DNA of 64,000 nt from Microbacterium rhizosphaerae (lineage in GTDB: Bacteria > Actinomycetota > Actinomycetes > Actinomycetales > Microbacteriaceae): assembly GCF_034120055.1 (NCBI RefSeq), contig NZ_CP139368.1, positions 2,170,001 through 2,234,000 on the forward strand, read 5' to 3'. Made by a program: the position numbers and the translations under genes. Of the stretch, positions 42,137 to 51,842 are shown piece after piece. The notes beneath the pieces were generated by a model. That model made no database searches. It was not told the DNA's origin and worked only from the letters and a program-made list of their open reading frames with translations. Positions within the stretch are counted from its first letter, which is position 1. Every line of letters starts with the position of its first letter.

Positions 42137-43174
42137 ATGGCGCACACGGTCCAGCTCGGACTCGATACGTTCGGGGACATCACACGCGACGACGACGGCG
42201 AGCTCGTCAGTCACGCACGGACCATTCGCGACGTCGTCGAGCAGGCGGTGCTCGCAGACCAGGTCGGGCTGTCGTTCTTCGGCGTGGGGGAGCATCACCG
42301 CCCGGAGTTCGCCGTCTCGAGTCCTGAGATCGTGCTGGCGGCGGCAGCCGGACGCACGGAGCGCATCCACCTCGGAACCGCCGTCACGGTCCTCTCATCG
42401 GACGACCCGGTGCGCGTCTTCGAGCGATTCGCCACGCTGGATGCGGTCTCCGACGGGCGTGCTGAGGTGATCCTCGGACGCGGCTCGTTCATCGAGTCGT
42501 TCCCGCTGTTCGGCTTCGATCTGAACGACTACGAGCTGCTCTTCGACGAGAAGCTGGACCTGTTCAGCCGCCTCATGGAGGAGAAGCCCGTCACGTGGAC
42601 GGGGCGCACCCGCGCGCCGCTGGAGAACGCGGACGTCTACCCGAAGACGGAAGGCGGACTGAAGGCGTGGGTCGGGGTCGGCGGCACGCCCGAATCCGTC
42701 GTGCGCACCGCCCGCTACGGGTATGGCCTCATGCTGGCGATCATCGGCGGCCCGTCCCACCGATTCCGGCCCTTCGTCGATCTCTATCACCGGTCGCTCG
42801 AGGGCTTCGGCCGCGATCGGCTACCCGTCGGCGTGCATTCGCCCGGCCACATCGCCGAGACCGATCAGCAGGCCTGGGACGAGGCCTACCCGGGATTCGA
42901 GTCGATGAACAACACGATCGGGCGCGAGCGCGGATGGCCGCCGTACAACCGCCTGCGCTTCCAGCACGACGTGGGGCCGGAGGGTGCTCTGTACGTCGGA
43001 TCGCCCGAGACCGTCGCGCGCAAGATCGCGGACACTGTCCGCACCCTCGGCGTCGACCGCTTCGACATGAAGTTCTCGACGGGCACGCTGTCGCACGCGA
43101 AGATGCTGCGCAGCATCGAGCTGTTCGGCACGCGCGTCGCCCCGATGGTGCACGACCTGCTCGCATCCGACTGA
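42137..43174 (+). CDS. Luciferase-like (LLM class) flavin-dependent oxidoreductase
   Basis: A 345-residue bacterial-luciferase-fold protein: LGLDTFGDIT, AVLADQVGLSFFGVGEHHRPEF early on, IHLGTAVTVLSSDDPVRVFE, and GRAEVILGRGSFIESFPLFG. Members use FMNH2 or F420 as cofactor; the text does not settle which. AAGGCGG (42125-42131) gives a ribosome binding site for the ATG at 42137. Divergent from the phosphoribosyltransferase gene with 85 bp between starts. Substrate unknown. Confidence 0.88.
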   Translation: MAHTVQLGLDTFGDITRDDDGELVSHARTIRDVVEQAVLADQVGLSFFGVGEHHRPEFAVSSPEIVLAAAAGRTERIHLGTAVTVLSSDDPVRVFERFATLDAVSDGRAEVILGRGSFIESFPLFGFDLNDYELLFDEKLDLFSRLMEEKPVTWTGRTRAPLENADVYPKTEGGLKAWVGVGGTPESVVRTARYGYGLMLAIIGGPSHRFRPFVDLYHRSLEGFGRDRLPVGVHSPGHIAETDQQAWDEAYPGFESMNNTIGRERGWPPYNRLRFQHDVGPEGALYVGSPETVARKIADTVRTLGVDRFDMKFSTGTLSHAKMLRSIELFGTRVAPMVHDLLASD

Positions 43175-43201
43175 GCGGACGGGGCGCTCGGGCGACGGTC
43201 C

Positions 43202-43207
43202 TAGGCT
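43202..43207 (+). promoter_or_regulatory. -10 hexamer TAGGCT placed for leaderless start at 43214
   Basis: TAGGCT, 6 nt (GGAGTC), then GTG at 43214. GGAG could also act as a very close ribosome binding site, so leaderless initiation is likely but not certain. Confidence 0.5.
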
Positions 43208-43213
43208 GGAGTC

Positions 43214-43969
43214 GTGGCATCCGTTCGCTTCGTCGCCATCGGCGACTCATTCACCGAGGGCGTCGGCGACGAACTGCCCGACGGTCACGTCCGCGGGTGG
43301 GCCGACCTGGTGGCCGAGGGCTGGGCGCGATCGAGCGGCGAGCCTGTCGAGTACGCGAACCTCGCGATCCGCGGCAAGCTCGTCTGGCCGATCATCGAGC
43401 AGCAGCTCGAGCCGGCGCTGGCGTTGAAACCCACGCATCTGTCGTTCAACGGCGGCGGGAACGACATGCTCCGCCCGCGGACCTCGATCTCTCACGTCGT
43501 CGACGCCTTCGAGGTCGTCCTGCGGCGGTGTGACGAGGAGGGCGTGCAGCTCATCGGCCTCTCCGGCGCGAATCCCTCGGGCCAGCTGCCGCTGAGCCGG
43601 CTGATCCAGCGGCGTGGCGACCTGCTCTCAGCCGCCGTCGCGCAGCGTCTCGCCGAGCGCCCGGATGTCATCACGGCGTGGAACTGGCCCGACCGGGAGC
43701 TCTCGACGCCGCCGTACTGGTCTGAGGACCGCCTGCACATGAACGCGCGCGGCCATCATCGGGTGGCGGCACGCGTGCTCAGCGCGCTCGGCGAGCAGCC
43801 GCCGAGCAGCTGGTGGTCGCTGCCGGAGATCACGGATGCTCGTACTGCTCGGGGACTCTCGTACTACCGGGAGCACGTCGGCCCGTGGGTGCGGCGACGC
43901 CTCACCGGCACGTCGTCGGGCGATGGACGCGCGGCCAAGTTCGGGGAGTGGATCGTCGTCGAGCCCTGA
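43214..43969 (+). CDS. SGNH/GDSL hydrolase family protein
   Basis: A 251-residue esterase-like protein. Block I is AIGDSFTEGVGD with the nucleophile S12, block III is FNGGGNDMLRP with the oxyanion Asn, and block V is DRLHMNARGHHRVA with catalytic Asp and His. There is no signal peptide, so it is probably intracellular. Substrate unknown. It runs convergently into the DHFR-like gene with 5 bp between the stops. Confidence 0.9.
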   Translation: MASVRFVAIGDSFTEGVGDELPDGHVRGWADLVAEGWARSSGEPVEYANLAIRGKLVWPIIEQQLEPALALKPTHLSFNGGGNDMLRPRTSISHVVDAFEVVLRRCDEEGVQLIGLSGANPSGQLPLSRLIQRRGDLLSAAVAQRLAERPDVITAWNWPDRELSTPPYWSEDRLHMNARGHHRVAARVLSALGEQPPSSWWSLPEITDARTARGLSYYREHVGPWVRRRLTGTSSGDGRAAKFGEWIVVEP

Positions 43970-43974
43970 GCCGC

Positions 43975-44532
43975 TCAGGCGGTGACGCGATACCGGAGCG
44001 CTGCGAAGGGCCCCTTGCGGGCGGCATCCACCAGGGTGAGACGGTCGACGCCGAGGTTGCGGGGGAGCAGCGGCTTTCCTGACGTGAGGGTTGCCGGGGC
44101 GAAGGTGACGACGAGCTCATCGAGGTGACCGGCATCCACGAACTGGCCGGCGAGATCGCCGCCGCCGACCACCCAGACATCCCGCTCGCCGCTCGCCGTC
44201 GCGATTACGGCCCAGTGATCCTCGACTCTCCCGGAGACGAACCGGATGTCGACGCCCGGCACGACGGGAAGCTCCCTCGTCGTGAAGACGAACGTCGGCC
44301 GGTCGCCGTAGTACCCGGGCCATTTCTCGGGATGGGCGACGAGATCCTCGTGGGCGACGACCCATTCGTAGGTCGATGACCCCTGAACGAGGGCGCCGAT
44401 GCCGGCGAGGAAGCCGGCGAAGTCGCCGCCGGTGTCGGCATCCGGAACCGCGAACAGCCATTCCAGAGAGTCGTGCTCGTCGGCGAGGAAGCCGTTGAGC
44501 GTCGAGGCGGTGTAGAAGATCGCGCGCGTCAT
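43975..44532 (-). CDS. Dihydrofolate reductase family protein (RibD C-terminal-like)
   Basis: A 185-residue single-domain protein of the DHFR/RibD_C superfamily: MTRAIFYTASTLNGFLAD, the middle QGSSTYEWVVAHED, and the nucleotide-binding WVVGGGDLAGQFVDAGHLDE. Such small homologues are mostly of unknown activity and are not the folate enzyme itself. The start could be GTG 44538 or ATG 44532; the ATG is preferred because it is 6 nt after TAGCGT. Confidence 0.88.
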   Translation of the reverse strand: MTRAIFYTASTLNGFLADEHDSLEWLFAVPDADTGGDFAGFLAGIGALVQGSSTYEWVVAHEDLVAHPEKWPGYYGDRPTFVFTTRELPVVPGVDIRFVSGRVEDHWAVIATASGERDVWVVGGGDLAGQFVDAGHLDELVVTFAPATLTSGKPLLPRNLGVDRLTLVDAARKGPFAALRYRVTA

Positions 44533-44538
44533 ACGCAC

Positions 44539-44544
44539 ACGCTA
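44539..44544 (-). promoter_or_regulatory. -10 hexamer TAGCGT placed for leaderless start at 44532 (minus)
   Basis: Minus-strand TAGCGT, 6 nt (GTGCGT), then ATG. No purine-rich ribosome binding site. Confidence 0.5.
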
Positions 44545-44601
44545 GGGGCGACCTCCGACACGTCGCCGGCGTTCGCGGCGGCATCCGTTCGCTGCGATGT
44601 G

Positions 44602-44630
44602 TTGACCAGTAGTAAACTAGATGGTATTAT
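44602..44630 (+). promoter_or_regulatory. Promoter of the arsR-SRPBCC pair with internal dyad
   Basis: TTGACC at 44602-44607 and TATTAT at 44625-44630 are separated by 17 nt, the best classical -35/-10 pair in the window. The spacer contains TAGTAAACTA (44610-44619), with inverted 4-bp arms, a candidate site for the ArsR-type product. The segment is markedly AT-rich against its surroundings. Confidence 0.6.
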
Positions 44631-44654
44631 ACCGAGTGGTTGAAAGGAGAGGCG

Positions 44655-45038
44655 ATGTCGAGTGATGCACTGAGCCAGACCTTCGCGGCACTCGCCGATC
44701 CCACGCGCCGCGCGATGCTCGAGCGATTGAGCAGGGGAGAGGCGACGGTCAACGAGCTCGCTGCGCCGTTCGACATGACGCTCGCAGCGGTCTCGAAGCA
44801 TCTGCGGGTGCTGGAGAACGCGGGGCTCGTGACCCGCAGTCGGGAGGCGCAGTATCGCCCTGCCCAGCTCGACGCGCGGCCCTTGGCCGCTGCATCCGGC
44901 TGGATCTCCGACTACGCGCGCTTCTGGGAGCAGAACGTCGACGCCATCGAGGCCTACCTCGACGTCCTGCAGCAGCTGACCTTCCATTCCGACGACACCG
45001 ATGACCCCGACACGAACAAGGAGCCCCGAAATGACTGA
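44655..45038 (+). CDS. ArsR-family winged-helix transcriptional regulator
   Basis: A 127-residue regulator with a wHTH at about residues 8-80: FAALADPTRRAMLERLSRGE, recognition helix LAAVSKHLRVLENAGLV, and wing RSREAQYRPAQ. It lacks the Cys pairs of metal-sensing ArsR proteins and belongs to the subgroup that is paired with AHSA1/SRPBCC proteins. The ATG at 44655 has AAAGGAGAGG (44643-44652) before it. The stop lies 8 bp inside the SRPBCC gene, so the two are translationally coupled. Likely autoregulatory (inference). Confidence 0.92.
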   Translation: MSSDALSQTFAALADPTRRAMLERLSRGEATVNELAAPFDMTLAAVSKHLRVLENAGLVTRSREAQYRPAQLDARPLAAASGWISDYARFWEQNVDAIEAYLDVLQQLTFHSDDTDDPDTNKEPRND

Positions 45039-45468
45039 GTACTTCACCGTCACCCGTACCCTCGCCGCACCCCGCGAGCTCGTCTTCGACGTGCTCACGA
45101 CGCCCCAGCACTTCGCGGTGTGGTTCGGAACGGCCGCCGTCGAGGTGCCCGCGGATTCACTGTCGATGGATGTGCGACCCGGCGGCGGCATGCGCGCCGA
45201 CATGGTGCTGCCGGACGGCAACGTCATCCACTGGGCGGGCGAGTACGTCGAGGTCGACCGTCCGTCGCACCTCGCGATGACGCTCACCGACCGCCCCGAC
45301 GAGTACGCCGGCCTGCCCGTGATCTTCGACCTCGAGGAGGTCGAGGGCGGCACGCTGCTCACGATCCGCCAGGACCGCGCCGACTTCTCGGACGAGCAGG
45401 TCGCCGCGACGATCGCCGGCTACAACGGCTTCATCGACGACATGGAGCGGGTGCTCGCGAGTCTCTGA
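45031..45468 (+). CDS. SRPBCC (AHSA1/START-like) domain protein
   Basis: A 145-residue single START-like domain: VTRTLAAPRELVFDVLTTPQHFAVWFG, PGGGMRADMVLPDGNVIHWAGEYVEV, then the long C-terminal helix AATIAGYNGFIDDMERVL. The fold makes a hydrophobic ligand cavity; ligand unknown. AAGGAG (45018-45023) lies before the ATG inside the arsR reading frame. The ArsR-SRPBCC pair is widespread and poorly understood. Confidence 0.9.
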   Translation: MTEYFTVTRTLAAPRELVFDVLTTPQHFAVWFGTAAVEVPADSLSMDVRPGGGMRADMVLPDGNVIHWAGEYVEVDRPSHLAMTLTDRPDEYAGLPVIFDLEEVEGGTLLTIRQDRADFSDEQVAATIAGYNGFIDDMERVLASL

Positions 45469-45472
45469 ACCG

Positions 45473-46792
45473 CTACGGACGGCGCCGCGGCGTGTGCAGC
45501 CCCATCCGCACACGCGTGCGGCGCCGTTCGAGCACGATGAAGAAGATGCCGATCATCCACAGCGGCACCTGGGTGAGGAACGCGATGCGGAACGCATCGA
45601 GCGAGTAGGTCGCCGGCGTGCCCGCCCCCTGCAGGTCGAGCGCGAGACCGATGAGGAAGATCGCGACGAGCGCGGAGAGGAACCCGCCCACGTTCGTGAT
45701 GCCCGTGGCGGTGCTCAGGCGATGACTCGGATTGTGCGTGCGCGCGTGGTCGAACGCGATCATCGACGCCGGGCCGCCCATGGCGAGGGCCACCGCCAGC
45801 CCGATCAGCAGCCACAGCGGCGCCGGGCCCGGCCAGGCGATCACGACGAGCCACGCGACCATCTGCACTGCCACGGCGGGCAGCACCAGCAGGTGGGAGC
45901 GGCGTGTCGGATTGCGACTGGACAGCGCACCCATGATCGGCCCGATGCACATGCCGACGACCACGAAGATCGTCGTGATCAGGGATGCCTCGCCCGCGGT
46001 CCGGCCTTCGCCGGCGATGAGGAAGGGGAACCCCCACAGCATCACGAAGGCCGTGCCGGCGAACGGCGTCGTGAAGTGCGACCAGAAAGCCAGGCGTGTT
46101 CCCGGATGCGACCACGCCTCTCCGATGCTCTGCCGAAGGTCGGCCGAGCTCTTGACCACACGTATCGCGCCGGTGTCGGTGTCGACGGAGACGTCGGCGT
46201 CGACCTCTGGCGGGTGGTTCCGGATGACGGCGAAGACCAGGACCGTGAAGAGGGCGCTGAGACCGGCGAGACTGCCGAAGGCGACCTCCCAGCTCGTCGC
46301 GTGCAGGAGAGCCGCGATGGGCAGGATCGCGAGGATCTGGCCGCCCTGGCCGACGATCCCGGTCGATTGCACCATGAGCGGAGCACGCTGCGCGGGGAAC
46401 CACGTCGCGATGACACGGAGCACGCTCGGGAAGACCGCCGCGTCACCGGCGCCCAGCAGCATGCGGGCCGCGATCGCGACGCCGACGTTGGGGGAGAGGG
46501 CCATCACGAGCTGGCCGATGGCCATCAGGCCCATGCCGATCGTGATGATCGGGCGGGCTCCGAACCGGTCCAGCATCACGCCGACCGGGATCTGCATCGC
46601 GCCGTACACGCCGAGCTGCAGCACCGCGAACATCGCGAGGGTCGACGCATCCGCGTGGAACCGGTCGGAGGCATCGACGCCGACGGCCGAGAGCGACGTG
46701 CGGTTGGTCACGGAGAGCACGTAGCCGGCGACGGCGATGCCCCAGATGATCCACATGCGCCACTGGCGCGTGCGTGTCGATGCCGTCGTCAT
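45473..46792 (-). CDS. MFS transporter
   Basis: A 439-residue secondary transporter with about 12 membrane segments and a charged central loop (residues 195-230, EVDADVSVDTDTGAIRVV). The loop 2-3 motif MLDRFGARP is the MFS-specific GxLxDRxGxR-like signature. Substrate cannot be inferred. It is next to a UvrA-type ATPase sometimes tied to drug tolerance, but they do not form an operon: a 206-bp gap with a dyad separates them. The 5' end is uncertain by a few codons; no clear ribosome binding site is seen. Confidence 0.9.
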   Translation of the reverse strand: MTTASTRTRQWRMWIIWGIAVAGYVLSVTNRTSLSAVGVDASDRFHADASTLAMFAVLQLGVYGAMQIPVGVMLDRFGARPIITIGMGLMAIGQLVMALSPNVGVAIAARMLLGAGDAAVFPSVLRVIATWFPAQRAPLMVQSTGIVGQGGQILAILPIAALLHATSWEVAFGSLAGLSALFTVLVFAVIRNHPPEVDADVSVDTDTGAIRVVKSSADLRQSIGEAWSHPGTRLAFWSHFTTPFAGTAFVMLWGFPFLIAGEGRTAGEASLITTIFVVVGMCIGPIMGALSSRNPTRRSHLLVLPAVAVQMVAWLVVIAWPGPAPLWLLIGLAVALAMGGPASMIAFDHARTHNPSHRLSTATGITNVGGFLSALVAIFLIGLALDLQGAGTPATYSLDAFRIAFLTQVPLWMIGIFFIVLERRRTRVRMGLHTPRRRP

Positions 46793-46941
46793 GCGATCAC
46801 GCCGCCGTCATGCGCAGGGCTGTTCCGCTCCGTGCGCGCCAGGGGGGTGGATGATGCTGTGCGCACCTCTTCATCGTATGGCGGTCCGGGCACGGTCACG
46901 GGCGGATCGCGCAGGGGACGTCGTCCACCGGTTGAGTTGAC

Positions 46942-46955
46942 ATAATGTGCATTAT
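46942..46955. promoter_or_regulatory. AT-rich dyad ATAATG-TG-CATTAT in the MFS upstream region
   Basis: Perfect 6-bp inverted arms with a 2-nt centre, embedded in an otherwise high-GC stretch, 150 bp upstream of the MFS start and 44 bp from the end of the UvrA-type gene. TTGACA (46937-46942) abuts it but no -10 follows at proper spacing on the plus strand. Best read as a repressor site for the MFS gene; unproven. Confidence 0.45.
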
Positions 46956-46998
46956 CGGCGAACGGCCGATCCCGCCCGACGAGGCTGTACGCGGCCCC

Positions 46999-49347
<2,349 letters not shown>

Positions 49348-49354
49348 GCGGTTC

Positions 49355-49360
49355 ACTCTA
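49355..49360 (-). promoter_or_regulatory. -10 hexamer TAGAGT placed for leaderless start at 49347 (minus)
   Basis: Minus-strand TAGAGT, 7 nt (GAACCGC), then ATG of the UvrA-type gene. No ribosome binding site. Confidence 0.5.
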
Positions 49361-49420
49361 GGGGCGAGGTCCGACGCGCACTTCTCCGATCCTGCGCACG
49401 ACGATCCGGCTGAGGGCGGA

Positions 49421-49690
49421 TCAGTTCGGACGCACCTCGCCGAGCGCGCCGATGATGAGGCGCACCGAGTTGTCGTCGCGCAGCACGGTGAACAGCGTGT
49501 GGGTGCAGCTCCGGCACCGCACGATGGCGGCGTCGTCATCCATTTCGACGACGGCCTCGGCGAAGACCGCGACGGCATCGCATCGCCTGCACGTCCCGAC
49601 GAACATCGTCGCGTCCCCCGTGAACACCTCCGAGAGGAGGCCCGCGACCGCGTTCCCGTCGACGACCGACTGCTCGTCGTGCTCGCTCAT
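49421..49690 (-). CDS. DUF6510 family protein with two CxxC pairs
   Basis: An 89-residue protein with the DUF6510 layout: VDGNAVAGLLSEVF, then GTCRRCDAVAVFAEA and VRCRSCTHTLFTVL. The two CxxC pairs, 29 residues apart, suggest a zinc ribbon or a rubredoxin-like metal site. The ATG overlaps the stop of the flavin reductase upstream (ATGA), and GGAGGGGCC just before it is the ribosome binding site. It is the last gene of a three-gene redox cassette. Function unknown; electron carrier or assembly factor are guesses. Confidence 0.82.
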   Translation of the reverse strand: MSEHDEQSVVDGNAVAGLLSEVFTGDATMFVGTCRRCDAVAVFAEAVVEMDDDAAIVRCRSCTHTLFTVLRDDNSVRLIIGALGEVRPN

Positions 49691-50415
49691 GAGGCCCCTC
49701 CGAATCGCTCGGTGCGGATGCGACCCGGAGAATGACCCAGCTCGACGAGCGCATCCGCGACATGCTCGACGAACCCCGTCGGACCGCAGACGTAGACCAG
49801 CGGGTTCTGCTCGACGGGCCAGACGGATGCACGCAGGAGCACGCCATCCACGCGTCCGACGCTGCCTTCCCAACCGGCCGGCGCGGCGCGGGTGTACGCC
49901 CACGTGACCTGCACTCCCCCGTCCGCGGCGCCCCGCGTCAACTCATCGCGATATATCGCGTCTTCGCTCCGGCGCACGGAGTACAGCAGGCGCAAGGATG
50001 CGGCGGCCCCCGCGTCCGTCGCGGCGCGCGCGATGGCGACCAACGGCACGACTCCCGAGCCGCCCGCGATGAGCTGCACCGGCCCGGGGTCGTCCGGATG
50101 CCAGACGAAGTAGCCGCCGAGCGGGCCTTTGACCTCCAGCTCGTCCCCCGGCTGGACATCGCGGACGAGATAGGGCGACACCTCGCCGTCCGGGACCTCG
50201 TCGACCGCGACCTCGACCTCGGTGGCATCGCCGTACGACGCGAGCGAATAGGAGCGCACGGCCTGGTAGCCGTCCTCAGCCGTCAGGCGGAGGTCGATGT
50301 GCTGGCCGGCCACGCTTCCCGGCCACCCGGGGACCTCGAGACGCAGCACGCGCGCCGAAGGCGTCGCCGCGGATGCACTCGCCACGCGGGCAGCGCGCCA
50401 GTCCCCTGCGATCAC
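49687..50415 (-). CDS. FAD/NAD(P)-binding ferredoxin reductase-type oxidoreductase
   Basis: A 242-residue FNR-fold protein: FAD site VRSYSLASYGD near residue 68, GPLGGYFVW, the pyridine nucleotide loop GGSGVVPLVA, and the C-terminal VYVCGPTGFVEHVADAL. There is no plant-type [2Fe-2S] domain after it, so electrons must leave the flavin for another protein, plausibly the adjacent Moco oxidoreductase or the CxxC protein. The start GTG (50415) overlaps the upstream stop as GTGA, with GGAGG 8 nt before it. Confidence 0.88.
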   Translation of the reverse strand: MIAGDWRAARVASASAATPSARVLRLEVPGWPGSVAGQHIDLRLTAEDGYQAVRSYSLASYGDATEVEVAVDEVPDGEVSPYLVRDVQPGDELEVKGPLGGYFVWHPDDPGPVQLIAGGSGVVPLVAIARAATDAGAAASLRLLYSVRRSEDAIYRDELTRGAADGGVQVTWAYTRAAPAGWEGSVGRVDGVLLRASVWPVEQNPLVYVCGPTGFVEHVADALVELGHSPGRIRTERFGGAS

Positions 50416-51005
50416 CAGTACCGCTCCTCCGTCCACGGGTCGCCGTGCATGTTGTATCCGTTCTGCTCCCAGAAGCCCGGCGCGTCCTGCTGCATCAGCG
50501 TCAGCCCGTGGACCCACTTGGCGCTCTTCCAGAAGTACAGGTGCGGCACGAGCAGTCGGGCCGGTCCGCCGTGCTCGGGATCGAGCGGTGCACCGTCGAA
50601 CTCGAAGGCGACCCACGCGCGGCCGTCGCGCATCTCGGCGAGGGGGACGTTGGTCGTGTACCCGCCGTAGGAATGGGCCATCGCGTACGAGGCCGTGCTG
50701 TCCACCCCCGCGAGCAGCGTGTCGATGGAGACGCCCCGCCAAGAGGTGCCGAGCTTCGACCAGCGCGTCACGCAGTGGATGTCCGTGTGGACGTCCTCGA
50801 CACCGAGCGCGACGAACTCGTCCCACGTCCACTGTGCGAGAAGCTCCGACCCCTCGCGGATCTCGAATCGCCACGCCGCGCGATCGATGCGCGGCGTAGG
50901 GCCGGCGGACAGCACCGGGAAGTCCTCGGTGAGGTACTGCCCGGGCGGCAGATGCGGATCGCTCTCCCGGCGGCGGGCGCCGAACCCTCGTGACACGACA
51001 GCCAT
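50412..51005 (-). CDS. Sulfite oxidase-like molybdopterin oxidoreductase
   Basis: A 197-residue stand-alone molybdopterin-binding domain of the sulfite oxidase/YedY (MsrP) superfamily. The Moco-coordinating Cys is in DIHCVTRWSKLGTSWRGV; AHSYGGYTTNVPL and GGPARLLVPHLYFWKSAKW are cofactor-binding segments. No signal peptide or Tat motif is seen, so unlike MsrP it should be cytoplasmic. It leads a cassette with a flavin reductase and a DUF6510 protein. GAGGAGGG precedes the ATG. Substrate unknown; sulfite or an S/N-oxide are the family options. Confidence 0.9.
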   Translation of the reverse strand: MAVVSRGFGARRRESDPHLPPGQYLTEDFPVLSAGPTPRIDRAAWRFEIREGSELLAQWTWDEFVALGVEDVHTDIHCVTRWSKLGTSWRGVSIDTLLAGVDSTASYAMAHSYGGYTTNVPLAEMRDGRAWVAFEFDGAPLDPEHGGPARLLVPHLYFWKSAKWVHGLTLMQQDAPGFWEQNGYNMHGDPWTEERYW

Positions 51006-51144
51006 GGCAGACCCTCCTCGACTCGCGGCGTCGCCGCACGCTCACCGTAGCGCGGCCCGCGGTTCGGCGGAACCGGCGGACGCCCTCGCACAAAGGGGCG
51101 GCGCGCCGACACGCGCGGCAACGAAGATCCCGCGTCGCACGATA

Positions 51145-51160
51145 GCGCTATGGTTAGCGC
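51145..51160. promoter_or_regulatory. Dyad GCGCTA-TGGT-TAGCGC between divergent genes
   Basis: Perfect 6-bp arms with a 4-nt spacer, 39 bp upstream of the first HdeD gene; TATGGT in its centre (51149-51154) could be a -10 for that gene. It lies in the 193-bp divergent region with the Moco cassette. Confidence 0.35.
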
Positions 51161-51198
51161 AGTTCCGTGTTCAGCAATCTCTCAGGGAAGGGATCCTC

Positions 51199-51756
51199 AT
51201 GTCTGATCTCACCGCGGATGAGAAGTCTGCCGTCAACGGCCTGCGCACCGCGCTCGGCATCGGCGGCATCCTCGCCATCCTCCTCGGCCTCGCCATCCTC
51301 GTCTGGCCGGCCAAGTCCGCTTCGGTCGTCACGATCCTGATCGCGATCTACGCGATCGTGGGCGGCCTCGTCTATGCCGGTCTCGGCATCTTCTCGCGCG
51401 GGATGCGGGCGTGGCCGCGTATCGGGCACATCGTGCTCGGCATCGTGTTCATCGTGGCCGGTGTCATCGCGTTCGCGAACCTCAACCAGGCGACGCTCTG
51501 GCTGGCGTTCTTCATCGGCATCCTCGTCGGCGTCATGTGGATCGTCGAGGGCATCGTCTCGCTGACGACCCTCGGCGACGCGGCCTCGAAGGTCTGGACG
51601 ATCATCTTCGCGATCATCAGCATCATCGCGGGCATCTTCCTGATCTTCTCGCCCGTGTGGGGAGCGGCGATCCTCTGGTGGATCCTCGGCATCGCGCTGA
51701 TCGTCCTCGGGATCATCAACCTCGTTCGCGCGTTCACGTTCGCACGCAAGGTCTGA
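51199..51756 (+). CDS. HdeD family membrane protein (copy 1)
   Basis: A 185-residue membrane protein with six hydrophobic segments in three helical pairs, matching the HdeD acid-resistance family: GLRTALGIGGILAILLGLAI, IGHIVLGIVFIVAGVIAF, FFIGILVGVMWIVEGIVSLT, ILGIALIVLGIINLVRAFTF. Enterobacterial HdeD acts in acid tolerance at high cell density; in actinobacteria the role is unknown. AGGGAAGGGAT (51184-51194) is the ribosome binding site. A second copy of equal length follows. Confidence 0.88.
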   Translation: MSDLTADEKSAVNGLRTALGIGGILAILLGLAILVWPAKSASVVTILIAIYAIVGGLVYAGLGIFSRGMRAWPRIGHIVLGIVFIVAGVIAFANLNQATLWLAFFIGILVGVMWIVEGIVSLTTLGDAASKVWTIIFAIISIIAGIFLIFSPVWGAAILWWILGIALIVLGIINLVRAFTFARKV

Positions 51757-51766
51757 TCCAGGCGTC

Positions 51767-51809
51767 GCGAGACGGGCGTCCGGGAAGCACTCCCGGACGC
51801 CCGTCTCGC
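51767..51809 (+). terminator. 19-bp perfect hairpin between the two HdeD genes
   Basis: Bases 51767-51785 are the exact reverse complement of 51791-51809, loop AGCAC. It begins 10 nt after the first HdeD stop and 34 bp before the second start, so the copies may be separately or partly terminated. Confidence 0.75.
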
Positions 51810-51842
51810 ATTCCCGACCCCCGAGTCCCGGAGAGGCTGCCT

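Noticed and set aside
46937-46960. TTGACA as a plus-strand promoter
   Set aside because: No -10 is found 16-19 nt downstream and no plus-strand gene follows; the sequence is better read as part of the dyad before the minus-strand MFS gene.
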